A stretch of 64,000 bases of DNA from Anaspis maculata (GCA_949128115.1 OX421966.1:68693416-68757415); one strand, 5' to 3'; positions 36,006 through 47,720 are shown, counted from the first letter of the stretch. Notes: generated from the sequence alone by a model not told the origin. Numbers and translations: made by a program.

Positions 36006-36532
36006 TGTTACGTATTTCGCGTACGGGTTCGAATATGATTGAGACGATCGTTTAAAAACACACACTGTTCATTACCGCGTACTACAATAACTACACGCCA
36101 ACAATCATTCACTTAGGAATATCGCTGTGATTATAACTTACTTTTAATCCGCTCGCTACCACTTAGCATTCCAATTCATAACTGCTCGTGAGGCGACATT
36201 GATGCCTTATATATATATGTCCGACTGATTTATCTCGAATGTTCCATTCATTCTCCAGCAGTTTCCATAGTGACCCGGCATATGGTTTCTGGACGACTCC
36301 CGAATAATCACACCCCTCTCGCGTGCTACCCGTGTGTTCTGGCGTGTGGCACCTCCGTCAGAATGTACAGAATGTTCGGCTTGACTCACTACTGAAGTCT
36401 CCATACAGCTGTACGGGAAAAAGCCTACACTCGCGCTCTGGAACACACCAGAACTCTCCGCACTTTTACACCGCGGTCCAACGGAAAGAGTCTAGAAAGA
36501 TCGCGTGTTATCCAAAATCGCCGCTCGTAACA
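36006..36532 (-). repeat. 5' LTR (527 bp) of the minus-strand gypsy element
   Basis: On the minus strand it starts TGTTACG and ends CGTAACA, a perfect 7-bp terminal inverted repeat with the TG...CA ends of LTRs. A TATATATATA promoter-like tract lies at about 36209-36220. The end is fixed by the primer-binding-type sequence immediately downstream. Confidence 0.88.
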
Positions 36533-37413
36533 ATATTGAGGAAATAATGTGGAAATCATTTGGAAATTATTTGAAAATCATTGGAAATCAGCACAAAATT
36601 GGAAATCGGTGTACAAAATTCCGCAGGGAGGTTTAATCGTTTCATCATTCTCTGAGAACGTCTTTATGGCGTATTTTAGGGAGCTATCTAAGAAGGTTGC
36701 CCCAACAACCCTATGTACGCAATTTCCATGATAAGAACTACGACTTTAGAACTTAAGAACTTTCTAGAACAACTTTCTTTCGACTTAAGAACTACGACTT
36801 TCCATGACTAGAACCTGAAACGTAGTTCTAGTGGATATCGCCCCAAGAAGTCAAAAACTTTGACTGGGAAACAAAAGAGTCAATTTTTGGAAGAAGCTCC
36901 TGATCACAAATACCTCCTCTCGAAGGTAGGTTACCTACTTAGCAACTAGGAGAGGCTGGGGATCATTCAACCGTTCAATGTTCTAGGGGGTGCGTCTCTT
37001 GCAATAACAAAGAAATTATCATGCCATTTTGGCAGTCATTGACTCTAAGCTTTGGCAACTTAGTTTTGGTAGCTCTAGAGGGAGAGGCGTAGGCTCAACT
37101 AAAGTGAACTTACAATTTTTTTGGAAAAAAGTGCATCATTGCTGAATCATCCCCAGCCTGGGGTAGATACGACTATAACATGGGTAAGATTCAACCGTCT
37201 CTACATAACGTTCAAAGGCATGTCAAATCTAGTCTAAAGTGAACCTTTGAACTCCGCTGGTACCTAATAATCAATTGCCTGAAGTGTTCGTTCTTGTGTG
37301 GAACCAATAAATAGGATACAAAGCGAGTTGCATAATTTTTTGTTGCTCGGTGCGTTTTGCCCCGTTCTGCCCCATACCCGGGGCAGAATGGGGTATCACA
37401 TAACAAATCTAGC
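36533..37413. other. Interval without recognised gene
   Basis: Contains a simple A/G/T-rich stretch (GGAAATCATTTGGAAATTAT, near 36551) and a locally repeated AGAACTACGACTTT motif (near 36735 and 36788). No coding signature. Confidence 0.45.
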
Positions 37414-37767
37414 TTGAAATGAACCTTCCCTTTGATGTAGCCCCGTAAGACAAGAATCTAACGGAGTTGGATCTGGGGACAAAGCCGGCCATTCAATAAA
37501 GCCTCGCCGACCGATTCACCTGTTCGGGAACACCTCATTCGGGTGGAGCTCCATCCCGTTGAAACCATTACGTTTTGTTTAGAAAGATCTGGATCCGCAT
37601 CGTTCGGGTAAAGAACCGCGCCAACGCCGGATTTCAGGTCATTCCGTAACAGATCTAAGTATTTTGGATCGGTCGGCGAGGCTTTATTAAATGGCCGGCT
37701 CGGTCCCAGATCAAACTCCGTTAGATTTTTTCTTATGAGGCTACATCAAAGGAAAGGTTCATTTCAA
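37414..37767. mobile_element. MITE-like inverted repeat, ~354 bp
   Basis: The arm starting TTGAAATGAACCTT and running through TTTGATGTAGCC and GGCCATTCAATAAAGCCTCG is mirrored at 37660-37767. The loop contains no gene. Arms are about 100 bp with small indels. No clear target duplication was seen. Confidence 0.75.
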
Positions 37768-38508
37768 TTTGCCAAATAGCATCGACCAGTTGAAAGAGAG
37801 AATTCGGGACGAAATAGAGGCAATACAGCCAGTGGCGTGACTAGAAAGGGGGTTTCGGGGTCACCCCCCCCCCCGCCCTTAGCCATCGATTTTCCTAAAA
37901 AAAAAAAATAGAATGTGGCGCTTTTTTGTTCGCTTTGCTCGCATTATTGCATATTTTTCAGTCGTGACCCCCCCCCCCCCATTGGACACTTCTAGTTACG
38001 CCACTGAATACAGCCCGGAACTCTCCAAAATGCTCGATCCGAGTTTCAAGCTCGATTGGCACACTATGCCAAGAAGAGAATGGCTGTCAGTTTGAACATT
38101 CACTTTGATAGTTTTTGTGAGAGTTACAAACATTTCACTTTTGTTTTTGCAATAAAAATCTGTTTATTTGGTGAAAAGTTCATTGAAACTCTACTCTTGT
38201 TTTTCGATATAAAAAAATAATTTCTCCAGAACTATTGACCTAGTTCAATTTCAAACCTGTGCATATTGTTGAGATCAAAATTTTGAAATCTATCCAAATC
38301 TAGAATAAAATTAGGGGTTGCTATTGGAAAAAATATCGATGACGTCTCTTCATAAAAACGCTGAGTGGTAGAAAAATAAAAATCATTGGAAAATATTTCT
38401 TCGAAAAAAAAACAATTCAACCTGTCCAAGAGTTTTTCGATATTCCGGACAGGAAAGAAAATAAATCCATTGTTCCAAACTTCTACCGCGCACTGTATGT
38501 GGTAAGAC
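37768..38508. other. Interval with homopolymers, no gene
   Basis: Poly-C runs at about 37865 and 37969 and a poly-A run at about 37899. Short frames lack any family signature. Confidence 0.45.
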
Positions 38509-38511
38509 ATA

Positions 38512-39510
38512 CAGGGTTATTCAAAAGTCCGGAATAAAATTCATATTTTTTTTCCATATTCATTTCGGAAAAAACGCTCGAACCGGTCGATTTCTAAAAA
38601 CGGTAAGCCGTTTTTTCATGACACGTGTCATGTTCTACCGTTAACCCCCTAACCCCAAGCCACCCCTAGTATTTTTTTTCAAATAACACCCTATGGCTTG
38701 TGGGGGCTCGTTGGAAAGCTTGTCAAGAACTCTATTCAGATCTACCATTGAAAATTAGATCCGACGCTCCACCATGAAGTTTTGAGAAACCCCAGTTTTA
38801 CTTGACAGTCCGGAATAAAATTCATAATTTTTTTCCATATTTATTTCGGGAAAAACGCTCGAACCGGTCGATTTCTAAAAACGATAAGCCGTTTTTTTAT
38901 GACACGTGTTATGTTCTACCGTCAACCCCCCAACCCCAAGCCACCATGAAGCTCCTCAAAACTTCATGGTGAAGCGTCCGATCTAATTATCAATGGTAGA
39001 TCTGAATAGAGTTTTTGACAAGCTTTCCAACAAGCCCCCACAAGCCATAGGGTGCTATTTGAAAAAAAATACTAAGGGTAGCTTGGGGTTAGGGGGTTGA
39101 CGGTATCACATGACACGTGTCATGAAAAAACGGCTTACCGTTTTTAGAAATCTACCTGTTCGAGCGTTTTTTTCTGGAAGAATATGGTAAGAAACTATAA
39201 ATTTTGTTCCGGACTGTTAAGTGAAACTGGGGTTCCTCAAAACTTCATGGTGAAGCGTCCGATCTAATTTTCAATGGTGGATCTGAATAGAATTTTTGAT
39301 TAGCTTTCCAACGAGCCCCCACAAGCCATAGGGTGCCATTTGAAAAAAAATACTAAGGGTGGCTTGGGGTTAGGGGGATGACAGTAGAACATGACACGTG
39401 TCATGAAAAAACGGCTTACCGTTTTCAGAAATCGACCTGTTCAAGCGTTTTTTCCGCAATAAATATGGAAAAATATTATGAATTTTATTCCGGACTTTTG
39501 AATAACCCTG
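38512..39510. mobile_element. Double-palindrome MITE, ~1.0 kb, TA duplication
   Basis: Ends CAGGGTTATTCAAAAGTCCG and its reverse complement, flanked by TA on each side. Inside, the ~290-bp unit with GACACGTGTCATG, CACAAGCCATAGGGTG-type and CTTCATGGTGAAGCGTCC-type landmarks occurs twice forward (the second copy partial) and then twice reversed, so the element is an inverted array of one unit. No coding capacity. Confidence 0.85.
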
Positions 39511-39740
39511 TATTTGTAGCTCCACACATTTGTAACTCAGGCCGGACTTCACCGTTAATAAAGTCAATTGATTCAAAATGTAACGGAAGTTGAACGTCAA
39601 ACCGTTAACGTTGATTTTTCATTTTGTAAACCTATACTAAATCTTAATAATCATCTCTAAAACCACCAGAACACCACCTTGAAAGCGACTAAACTATAAT
39701 ACCAATACCTACACCCTACACCAGCACAATTAATTATATC

Positions 39741-39903
39741 TACTATTACGGACAAAAGAAGTAGGACAAAGCCTGTCATGGAGTGTACAAAATTTGACCT
39801 TGTGTCACACACAATGACACCAGGGGAAAATAAGTAGGTACCTACCTACATTTTGTGTCAGTCAGTCAGTCTCGGTCCTACTTTTTTTTTGTCCGCAATG
39901 GTA
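39741..39903. mobile_element. Short MITE, ~163 bp
   Basis: Ends CTATTACGGACAAAA and TTTTTGTCCGCAATGG, with the inner arm continuing to AGTAGGAC/GTCCTACT, flanked by TA. The interior includes a GTAGGTACCTACCTAC tract and a GTCA microsatellite. Confidence 0.75.
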
Positions 39904-40660
39904 GGTTTCTAACTCGGTTTCTAACTAAACTGAGCTTCCCGAATTGAAGTGGACCGCACTCTGAAATTTTGCCTTGGTTGGATAAGGATGACTCGAGAAA
40001 AAATTGCCCAATTTTGAAAATGTTTCGTGCTGCTCGAATGCTCGATAGATAATCTCGAGGAAAATATTTTACAGGTTGTGGATACAGTTAAAAACTTCAC
40101 TCCATTCTTTCAGACTTTTCTATTTCGGGTTTTAAAAACAAATAAGTAGGTACCTACCTATTGCTACAGAAGTTAACGTTAAACGGACTTGAGCTATTAA
40201 CGGAAGTTAATTAGTCCGTTACTAATTTTTCAAGATAACTTGGAAATTAAATCGTTAATGAAAAAGTTAACTTCGTTAATTAACGATTAACGGATTAACA
40301 TGTTAGCGCTTTGGTGCTCAGCTTACGCGGCCCAGTTGGAATCGACAACGAACTAAACGGTTTTTCTCGACGTTAGCGGCTAGCGCCACCTAGAGAGATG
40401 TTCGCACACTATACCGCGACCGCGGCCACAAGAAACAGATGTCTACGTCCGTCATTCATCATCACACTCTTACCCTACCAGATTTGTTCTAGAGTACGTT
40501 ATCCAGTCGTGTAGGTGCATGGTGCATTATTCACACATAGAAAACTATAAAGTTTGCTGCCAAACAACCTCTCTAAAATGTAAGCTACCTATAAATCGAA
40601 ACGTTTGGGGTTTTTCATTGAATATCTCTCATAATATTCAGGTTAGATCCACCCAAAGTA
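39904..40660. other. Interval upstream of zinc-finger remnant
   Basis: No gene recognised. It may include the former promoter of the zinc-finger gene, but no element is clear enough to name. Confidence 0.35.
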
Positions 40661-40676
40661 GGTAGTTGACAGATAT

Positions 40677-41073
40677 GACTGTATGCAATGTTCGCATCAG
40701 GCTGCATCAGTACTTCAACTCGACCATCACGTACAGAGGAACCACAAAAACGTTTACGCGGCCGAACTGTTTCACGCCGTTGTCGAGCCTCAGCAGCTCC
40801 CTTGCATTTGCCGCGACTACAAGAGCTACTATCAGTTCGAATTGTACGAACATTCCAAACAAGCACACAATCCGAGGACCGGAAGCGACGAACATTATGA
40901 CGTTCTGCGAAGACTTTGTGGGATATCCTTGTGATTTCTGCAGATACAAGGCAGATTCGAGCTTATGTTTTGTAAAGCATCACGATTTTTGTGTGAAAAT
41001 GTCGCCTTCGGTGGAACCCCGGGATTCATCAGCGGAAGATGGTGGAGGTGCGGAGTCACTAGATTTATATTAG
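40677..41073 (+). pseudogene. Probable N-terminal part of a broken zinc-finger gene
   Basis: In one frame, CMQC followed by HHVQRNH gives a C2H2-like unit, then CICRDYKSYYQFELYEHSK suggests a degenerate second one. After a frame change, CDFCRYKADSSLCFVKHH gives a third, followed by an acidic tail ending in a stop at 41073. The array from 41144 lies directly downstream. The frame breaks match the broken state of that array. Confidence 0.55.
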
Positions 41074-41143
41074 CCTGCTGATGCAAAAACATCCGAAAAA
41101 GTTGAAACGATGAAATCGAATATCTCGCCTCGTAAGTCAATTG

Positions 41144-42530
41144 GTGGGGAAGTCTATTTATTCAAATGTAACCATTGTTCGTATCGAACAAACCAAAAGA
41201 AACATTTGGAGACTCACATGTTACGGCATGCAAAAAACGAAAACAATTGGCTCCAGTGTGATCTTTGATCGTACCGATCTGTACAGAAGTCAAATTTGAA
41301 GAAACACATGTTGCGACATGCCAAACCCGAAGAAATTAATTGGTATCAGTGTGATCTTTGTTCGTACCGAGGTAAACAAAAAGCAACGTTGAAGACGCAC
41401 ATGTTACGACATGCCAAACTGAAGTCATATTTGGAGCAACACATGTTGCGACATGCCAAAAACGAAGACATTAATTGGTTTCAGTGTGATTTTTGTTCGT
41501 ACAGAAGTAAACAAGTCACATTTGAAGACGCACATGTTACGACATGCCAAAAGCGAAAAAATAAATTGGTTTCAGTGTGAGCATTGTTCGTACCGATCAG
41601 TACAGAAGGCATGTTTGAAGCAGCACCTGTTGCTTCATGCCAAAAGCGAAGAAATCAAGTGGTTTCAGTGTAATCTTTGTTCGTACCGAAGTAAATATAA
41701 GACACCTTTGAAGACGCACATGTTACGACATGCCAAAAAGATATTAATTTGTTTCAGTGTGATCTATGTTCGTACCGAGCCAAACATAAGACACCTTTGA
41801 AGACCCACATGTTACGACTTGCCAAAAACGAAGAAATTGATTGGTTTCAGTGCAACCATTGTTCGTACCGAGCTAATCGAAAGTCAAATTTAGAAACACA
41901 CATGTTGCGACATGCCAAAAATGAGGAAATTATTGGTTCCAGTGTGATTTTTGTTCGTACCGAAGTAAACAAAAGACACATTTGAAGACGCACAAGTTAC
42001 AACATGCCAAAAACGAAGAAATTGATTGGTTCCAGTGCAACCATTGTGCGTACCGAGCTAAACGAAAGCCAGAATTGAAGAAACACATGTTGCGACATGC
42101 CAAAAGCGAAGAAATCAATTGGTTTCAGTGTGATCTTTGTTCGCACCGGAGTAAACACAAGGCATATTTGAAGACGTACATGCTACGACATGCCAAAGAC
42201 GAAGAAATTAATTGGTTCCAGTGTGATCTTTGTTTGTACCGAAGTAACCAAAAGGTATCTTTGAAGACGCACATGTTATTACGACATGCCAAAAACGAAG
42301 TAATTAATTGGTTTCAATGCAACAAATGTTCGTACCGAGCTAAATTAAAGTCAAATTTGAAGAAACGCATGTTGCGACATGCCAAAAACGAAGAAATTAA
42401 TTGGTTTCAGTGTGATCTTTGTTCGACCGGAGTAAACAAAAGACGCCTTTGAAGACGCACATGTTACAACATGCCAAAAACGAAAAAAAAAATTGGATCC
42501 AGTACAATCATTGTTCGTACTGAACAAGCC
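41144..42530 (+). pseudogene. C2H2 zinc-finger array, ~15 fingers, broken
   Basis: About fifteen units of 28-29 residues built as C-X2-C-X12-H-X3-H and joined by the same linker (HAKNEEINWFQ) instead of the canonical TGEKP. Breaks: the second finger has TGA where its second cysteine should be (near 41268), frame changes near 41510, 41740, 41935 and 42425, and zinc ligands lost in several fingers (H to L near 41818, H to Y near 42178, H to R near 42366). Proteins of this kind bind DNA. An intact relative lies on the opposite strand at 63197-64000. Confidence 0.88.
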
Positions 42531-42824
42531 ATCTGCAAAGATAATCATGCTACATCGACTTATCGCGACATGTAAAGAAAACCAAAAACATAGGTCTGAG
42601 TTTGTTCCTTGGTTTGTTCGATGGCAATTTCGACTGTGCCGATGAGCGTCGCGCTAAAATGTTCCGCGCTTTCTCAAAATTGTCCGGATGGATGAGCTAA
42701 ATGATAGAATAAGACGACCCTTGCATTGATTTTAAAATTGCGTGAAAACTAGAATAGGAAAAAAGATAAAAAAATATATACTTCCTCGTTGAGCAAGGAA
42801 ACTAGTTGATACCACTGCACCAGC
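42531..42824. other. Short interval, nothing recognised
   Basis: AT-rich and without a recognisable frame. Confidence 0.4.
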
Positions 42825-43137
42825 TTGAGTCCCATCTATTCTGGAGTCCCACAGGGACGCGTTCTGGAAACGATGCTTCACCTCTTTTTCACAGCAGACT
42901 TGCCAACGACAAGAAAAATAACTTCTGCTCCATTCGCTGACGACACTGCAATACTGGCGTCACACACTGATTCAACATCAGCATGAAGGAACCTTCAGAA
43001 ACACCTGGAACAAGGTCCATCAGGTGTGTCTTAGGAAATGGCACATGAAAGCCAATGAATCTAAGTCTACACATGTCACATTTTTTTTACGAAGAGAAAC
43101 TTGTCCACCCGTGTCAAATCAACAACTGCCAACTTTC
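42825..43137 (+). pseudogene. Jockey-like reverse transcriptase fragment
   Basis: The piece reads YSGVPQGRVLETMLHLFF, then PFADDTAILASHTDS (near 42935) with the RT active-site FADD, followed by degraded thumb-region sequence (KSTHVTFFLRRETCPPVS). In-frame stops occur after the active site. Both ends are cut; the right end abuts Tc1-type sequence. Confidence 0.85.
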
Positions 43138-43411
43138 GCATGCTACCGATGCCAAACAGACGGCTGGCATAGAACGACTACCCTGGCCAGCTATAAGTCC
43201 CGATATGAACCCGATAGAGCAGCCATGGGATCAGTTAGGTAGACGTGTAAGAAGCCGCAATCCTGCCCCTGATAACCTCGAGGAGCTCTCAGCTACGCTC
43301 ATAGAAGAATGGAGTAACATTCCCCAAGAAGATATTAGTAACCTAATACGAAGCATGCCGAGGCGCCTAGAGACCTTGATCGGGACTAGGGGAGGAAATA
43401 CCCGTTATTAA
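43138..43411 (+). pseudogene. Tc1/mariner transposase, C-terminal fragment
   Basis: WPAISPDMNPIEQPWDQLGR is the conserved region around the final catalytic acidic residue of Tc1-type transposases. It is followed by about 60 residues to a normal-looking end at 43411 (TLIGTRGGNTRY). The N-terminal two-thirds are missing. Confidence 0.88.
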
Positions 43412-43744
43412 ATCTTTATAGAATTGTTTGCTTCTGAAATTTTTACAATAAAACTCAGTTCCGTTATTGATTTTTTTTCTTCAAAATGCAAATGCAAATT
43501 GAAAAAACTGTATCTTTCGCAACAATAAAGGTAAAAGAGTAAAATAAAGAAAATATTGTCAAGAAAACATTAGGCTGAAGATAACGTTGGATTTTATATT
43601 TTGTCTTCACTAGTACATACTCTACAGAGTGTTTCAAAGTCACTGAAAAAATACGCATACGTAGAATACCCTGTATTTTAGTCAAGGTTGAAAGAATTTG
43701 AGAATGAATTACACGACAAGGGTATTCAGGAAGAATTTTTCTAT
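43412..43744. other. Interval without recognised gene
   Basis: AT-rich sequence that may include the end of the Tc1-type element. A TACAGAGTGTTTCAAAGTCA segment at 43620 resembles a MITE end, but no partner was confirmed. Confidence 0.4.
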
Positions 43745-44007
43745 TGACGAGAAAAAGGATTAGTTATCAAAATCCAGAGACCCTCGCAGTGGTAGCTTGC
43801 ATCAGACGGTTCCGGCGGTATCTTATCGGTCACAAGTTCACTGTTATCACTGATTGCTCGGCTGTGCGAAGCGTCATGACCAAACAAGACATATATCCAA
43901 GAATATAATCAATTTCACGGCTTTCTGCATTAGAGCAAGCTATGGAAAAAATGGGTTGCGTTGGTACGAATGAGACGTTGACGACTTGTTGCAGCTAGCT
44001 GCCTACA
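43745..44007 (+). pseudogene. Gypsy RNase H fragment
   Basis: ETLAVVACIRRFRRYLIGHK and FTVITDCSAVRSVMTKQD match the RNase H region of gypsy pol. A TAG follows shortly after (near 43905), and the fragment ends at the left arm of the foldback element. Confidence 0.8.
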
Positions 44008-46715
44008 TGTGCAATTTTCAAAGTGACATTGTCACCGTCTCGGGGAGTCATGTACGCGAAAGTAGAAATTTTCGGGAATATGCAAGGAATTGTTAGTTTC
44101 TTTTGAGTGATTTGAGTTGGAGGACGACAAGGCACGTTGTCTTTACTGGTTGGTGAGTCTTCGCCAAGGCTATTAGGTTTTTGCCGGCCACTGAGAAAAT
44201 TATGCCGAAAGTCCGCGATGCCTTGAAGAAATAGAATGTAAAACGGTAAACCCATTGCCCAAGAGGAAACTTATTCTTAAGATGGACAATATGGATAGTG
44301 GGACAATAATTTATGGAGTTGAATTGTACGGAGACGAGACAATTTGGGCGTGAGTAAGGTAAGTACACTGTATTGTCTGGTAGCATGTGTGTCTTCATAC
44401 CTTGCTTGCTTGCTGTATAATAGGTAGAGCCTCGGGTAGAGCTAGAGTAGGTACCTAAACTGCTCAACAATGAAAGTGTTACAAAGCAAAAATTCACCCA
44501 ATTTTGAACCGCTGTAACTTCTGATTGGCACATATGATTCTGATTTTGTTTCAAGTACTGAATAGCCCAATCTTTTGGTCATCTTCCTTGTCAGTATGAA
44601 ATGCATAGAGCTATTCATAAATTTTCTACAGGGTGATGAACAGAGCAGGGCAAAATTGATGAAAGTTTAACATACCCCCGTTTTCGCCAAAAAAATTTTT
44701 TGGGAATATCAACACCAAATTTATGTAGAATGATGTGTTCCCTCGAAACGGTTTTCTAATTTTTGGGATTCCAGTCGAAACAGCCAAAATGTGATTTTTA
44801 TTGTGAATACTGCACCGGGTGATCATTTAAAAACTATCCACCTGCAATAACTCCCGATTCCTAGTTAATATTTCTTCGAGCAAAAACAGGTCGATTTTTA
44901 TATCAAAGGGGACATCAAAAACATAGATTGGCAAATTTCTATCTTAAGCCCCCTCGCACCCACTCACCCCAACTTAGAAATTTCAAATGACATGACCTAC
45001 CTTACGATACATCAAATTGAAGAGAATTAAATTTTCTTTCTGAAAAAAATATTCACAAAAATTTTAACCCCACCTTCCTTCACCCTAAAAATTCTCTGAC
45101 TGTCTTCTTTTTAATTCTGGACCTCTCAATTGTTTTTAATTCAGTCAGTGTCATCATAGAAACGATCGAAGAAAAGAATTTTCGGTGGAAAAAGTGCTAC
45201 CCAAATTGACTCTTTTGCTCTCCCCCACCTCAGCTTCAATATTTAACGAAACACCACCTACATTGTGATACATCAAATTGAAGGGAATTAAATTCTCTTT
45301 CAGAAAACAATTTTTTTGAAATTTTCAACCCCTCTCCAAATAAATTAGACGTTTGGGGTGTTTTGTGAGGAAAATGGGGATTTTAAAAAATTTGAAAAAT
45401 TTTCGTCCGTATTTAATTTCCTTCAATTTGATGTATCACAAAGTAGGTATTGCCATTTTAGATTTTTGAGATGAGGTTGGGGGAGCGAAAAGGTGAAATT
45501 TGGGTGGCATTTTTTCCACAAAAAAATTATCTCTTCCGATGCTGTGAAGGATCACGTTGACTGCATTGAAAAGAATTGAGAGGTCAAGAATATTAAATTG
45601 GACACTCAGAGAATTTCAGGAAGAAGGGGGGTGGGGTTAAAAATTCTATGAATATTTTTTCGGGAAGAGATAGACAGATAAACAAACAGATAGACAGATC
45701 TTATTGACAGAATCCCATTTAGGGGACCAACATTTCAAGAAATGATGCCAAACATGCCTATGTTTTGAAATTTGAGGTAAAGGCAAAAAATTACAAAATG
45801 GCGGAAATGTGGTTAATCCAGTTCTAATGACGTAGTCCCATGTTGACTAAAGAGAGTAAAAATTAACTTTTTTCAATGCTAAAAACCCGAATTTTAGGAG
45901 TAGAACCAAAAAGTACGCTGCCAATTGGGCTTTTCTTCACCCCTACACTAGACAATAGGAACGTGTTGCAAATCAAATTGCTCAGAATTGTTCAGTGAAT
46001 AAGCCTACCAAATGGCGTCATCTTGATATGAAAAGTTCTAATGTTTTTGCGTTGCTACAGGAATAATATACAGTATTCACAATAAAAAATCATATTTTGG
46101 CTGTTTCGACTGGAATCCCGAAAATTCAGAAACCGTTTCGAGGGAACACATCATTCTTCATTAATTTGGTGTTGATACTCCCGAAAAAAAATTTCAACGA
46201 AAACGGGGGTATGTTGAACTTTCATCAATTTTGCACTGCTCTGTTCATCACCCTGTAGAAAACTTATGAAAAGCTCTATGCATTTCATATTGACAAGGGA
46301 GATGGCCAAAAGATTGGGCTATTTAGTACTTGAAACAAAATCGGAATCATATGTGCCGATCAAAAGTTATAGCGGTTCAAAATTGGGTGAATTTTTGCTT
46401 TGTAACACTTTCATTGTTGAGCAGTTTAGTACTCAGTACTCCAGTGATGTGCATCAGAAGATGTAGCCTTTTGGGCGGTGGGCCTTTCCATCCGAGTAGT
46501 ATCTTGCCGATCTTCGACATCAATAATTAGTAGCCGCCAAAAACTCAACAACTTTGGTGGGGACCCACCAATCAGTAAAGACAATGTCCCTTATTTACGT
46601 CCACACTGCAAAGCACTCCAAAGAAACTCACAATTTCTGGCATATGCTCAAAAATTATCACTTTCGCATATGATACCTCGACACGGTGTCAAGGTGTCGC
46701 ACTGAAAATTGCACG
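44008..46715. mobile_element. Foldback element, ~2.7 kb, with nested MITE
   Basis: Outer landmarks GTGCAATTTTCA (44008) and TGAAAATTGCAC (ending about 46712) open a long imperfect inverted repeat. The innermost part is best conserved: TAAACTGCTCAACAATGAAA (44456) through ACAGGGTGATGAACAGAGCA to GTCGAAACAGCC and TTATTGTGAATACTG (44812) is mirrored at about 46074-46433. The loop (44815-46073) contains a truncated palindromic MITE and about 400 bp of other sequence. It has no coding content and splits a gypsy pol gene. Confidence 0.8.
44815..45665 (+). mobile_element. Right-truncated copy of the palindromic MITE of 34953-35986
   Basis: Begins CCGGGTGATCATTTAAAAAC and follows the other copy through CTCCCGATTCCTAGTTAATA and the C-rich tract to the second arm, but stops near 45665, about 300 bp before the end of the full copy. 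It lies in the loop of the foldback element. Confidence 0.85.
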
Positions 46716-47720
46716 TGTAGACAACTGGTTTGAATCTCGGTTTGAATTGCCTCTACCACAAGTCTCCTGCTGGACGTAAGCCCGGTTCCCGCCATCCGAT
46801 CCAGAATGTTCCTCGCCCCTTCCATACAATCCACGTGTATCATGTGGGTTCCTTCGTCAAGAGCAAATTGGGTAATACCGAGGGTAATACGCAGGTCCTT
46901 GTCATGGTAGAGGCGTTCACCAAATTCTGTTTCATCTACCCTTTGTCAAAAACACGAAAACTTAATACGTTCTATAGAAACTCCGAGAGGTAATCAAAAT
47001 TTTTGGGGCTCCGAAGCGAATTCTCAGCGACCGAGGCAAAGAATTTGATTCTAAATCTTTTAAAGCTTTTTGTACTGATCTGACTATTATCCACCATTCA
47101 AATGCTGCGGTATGCCCCGAGCTAATGGCCAGGTTGAAAGATATAATCGAACTATCGTGGGATCTCTAGTGGCAATGGGAGCAGACAAAGGTGAGGACGA
47201 CTGGGATGAAAATGTTTCAAACATTCAGCTGGGCTTGAATAATACCACCAATAAGGCGCTGAATGTGTCCGTATCTGAGGCGTTGCTCGGGTACCGGGCA
47301 GGGCCTACCAATCTGGACTTACCAAACGAAGAACTTGTCGTGGATGTGACATAGGTCCGGAAGGATATTTCGGAGAAAATCACAGTCCAGGCAAAAGAGC
47401 ACATCCCAAGATTTTAATCGTTGGTGACTTAGTCCTTGCTCACATTTCCTCGATTATGAGTACAGGAACAAGTCAAAAACTTGTGCCCAAGTGGAGAGGA
47501 CCGTTTATGGTGTCCAAAGGTTCTTCCAAATGACCGATATGAAGTTGTTGATATACCTGGGGCCCTATTTTCGGGAAACGTGTGATCCGTTCCCATGCGA
47601 AGTTGCTAGGCAACCAGGGCTGTGATTGGCTGTCACCTAGGCAACATCACCTGATGATCTGTTCCCCGGTTCCGAAAATAGGGCCCCTGGGGTCTACGTG
47701 GCCCAAAATCCCCGAGAAAA
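46715..47720 (+). pseudogene. Gypsy integrase, frameshifted
   Basis: RPFHTIHVYHVGSFVKSKLG and VLVMVEAFTKFCFIYPLSKT (near 46820-46960) give the first part of the integrase core. ILSDRG-type sequence follows near 47015 in another frame, then RANGQVERYNRTIVGSL (near 47115) around the catalytic glutamate and a tail to about 47354. A small MITE is inserted downstream at 47561. Confidence 0.88.
47561..47685. mobile_element. Small MITE, 125 bp, CCTGG duplication
   Basis: Inverted ends GGCCCTATTTTCGG and CCGAAAATAGGGCC, flanked by the direct repeat CCTGG on both sides (47556-47560, 47686-47690). It is inserted in the C-terminal region of the gypsy pol remnant. Confidence 0.82.

Larger units (their letters stand above)
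32245..36532 (-). mobile_element. Ty3/gypsy element, 3'-truncated, decayed
   Basis: Minus-strand order: LTR (36532-36006), primer-binding site, a MITE insertion, gag, protease, and reverse transcriptase broken inside its active-site region near 32245. Stops and frame changes are spread through all genes. RNase H, integrase and the 3' LTR are absent. This element is older than the MITE inside it. Confidence 0.88.
43745..47720 (+). mobile_element. Gypsy pol remnant split by a foldback element
   Basis: RNase H (43745-44007) and integrase (46715-47720) pieces lie on the same strand in the expected order, separated by the foldback element at 44008-46715. No LTR was identified with confidence. All parts are frameshifted. 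Confidence 0.75.

Noticed and set aside
36001..36030. GGGTTCGAAT as a tRNA T-arm
   Set aside because: No matching acceptor, D-arm or anticodon arm; it lies in an LTR.
13860..44450. Recurrent GTAGGTACCTAC tracts as regulatory sites
   Set aside because: A self-complementary simple sequence common in several insect genomes; nothing here ties it to genes.
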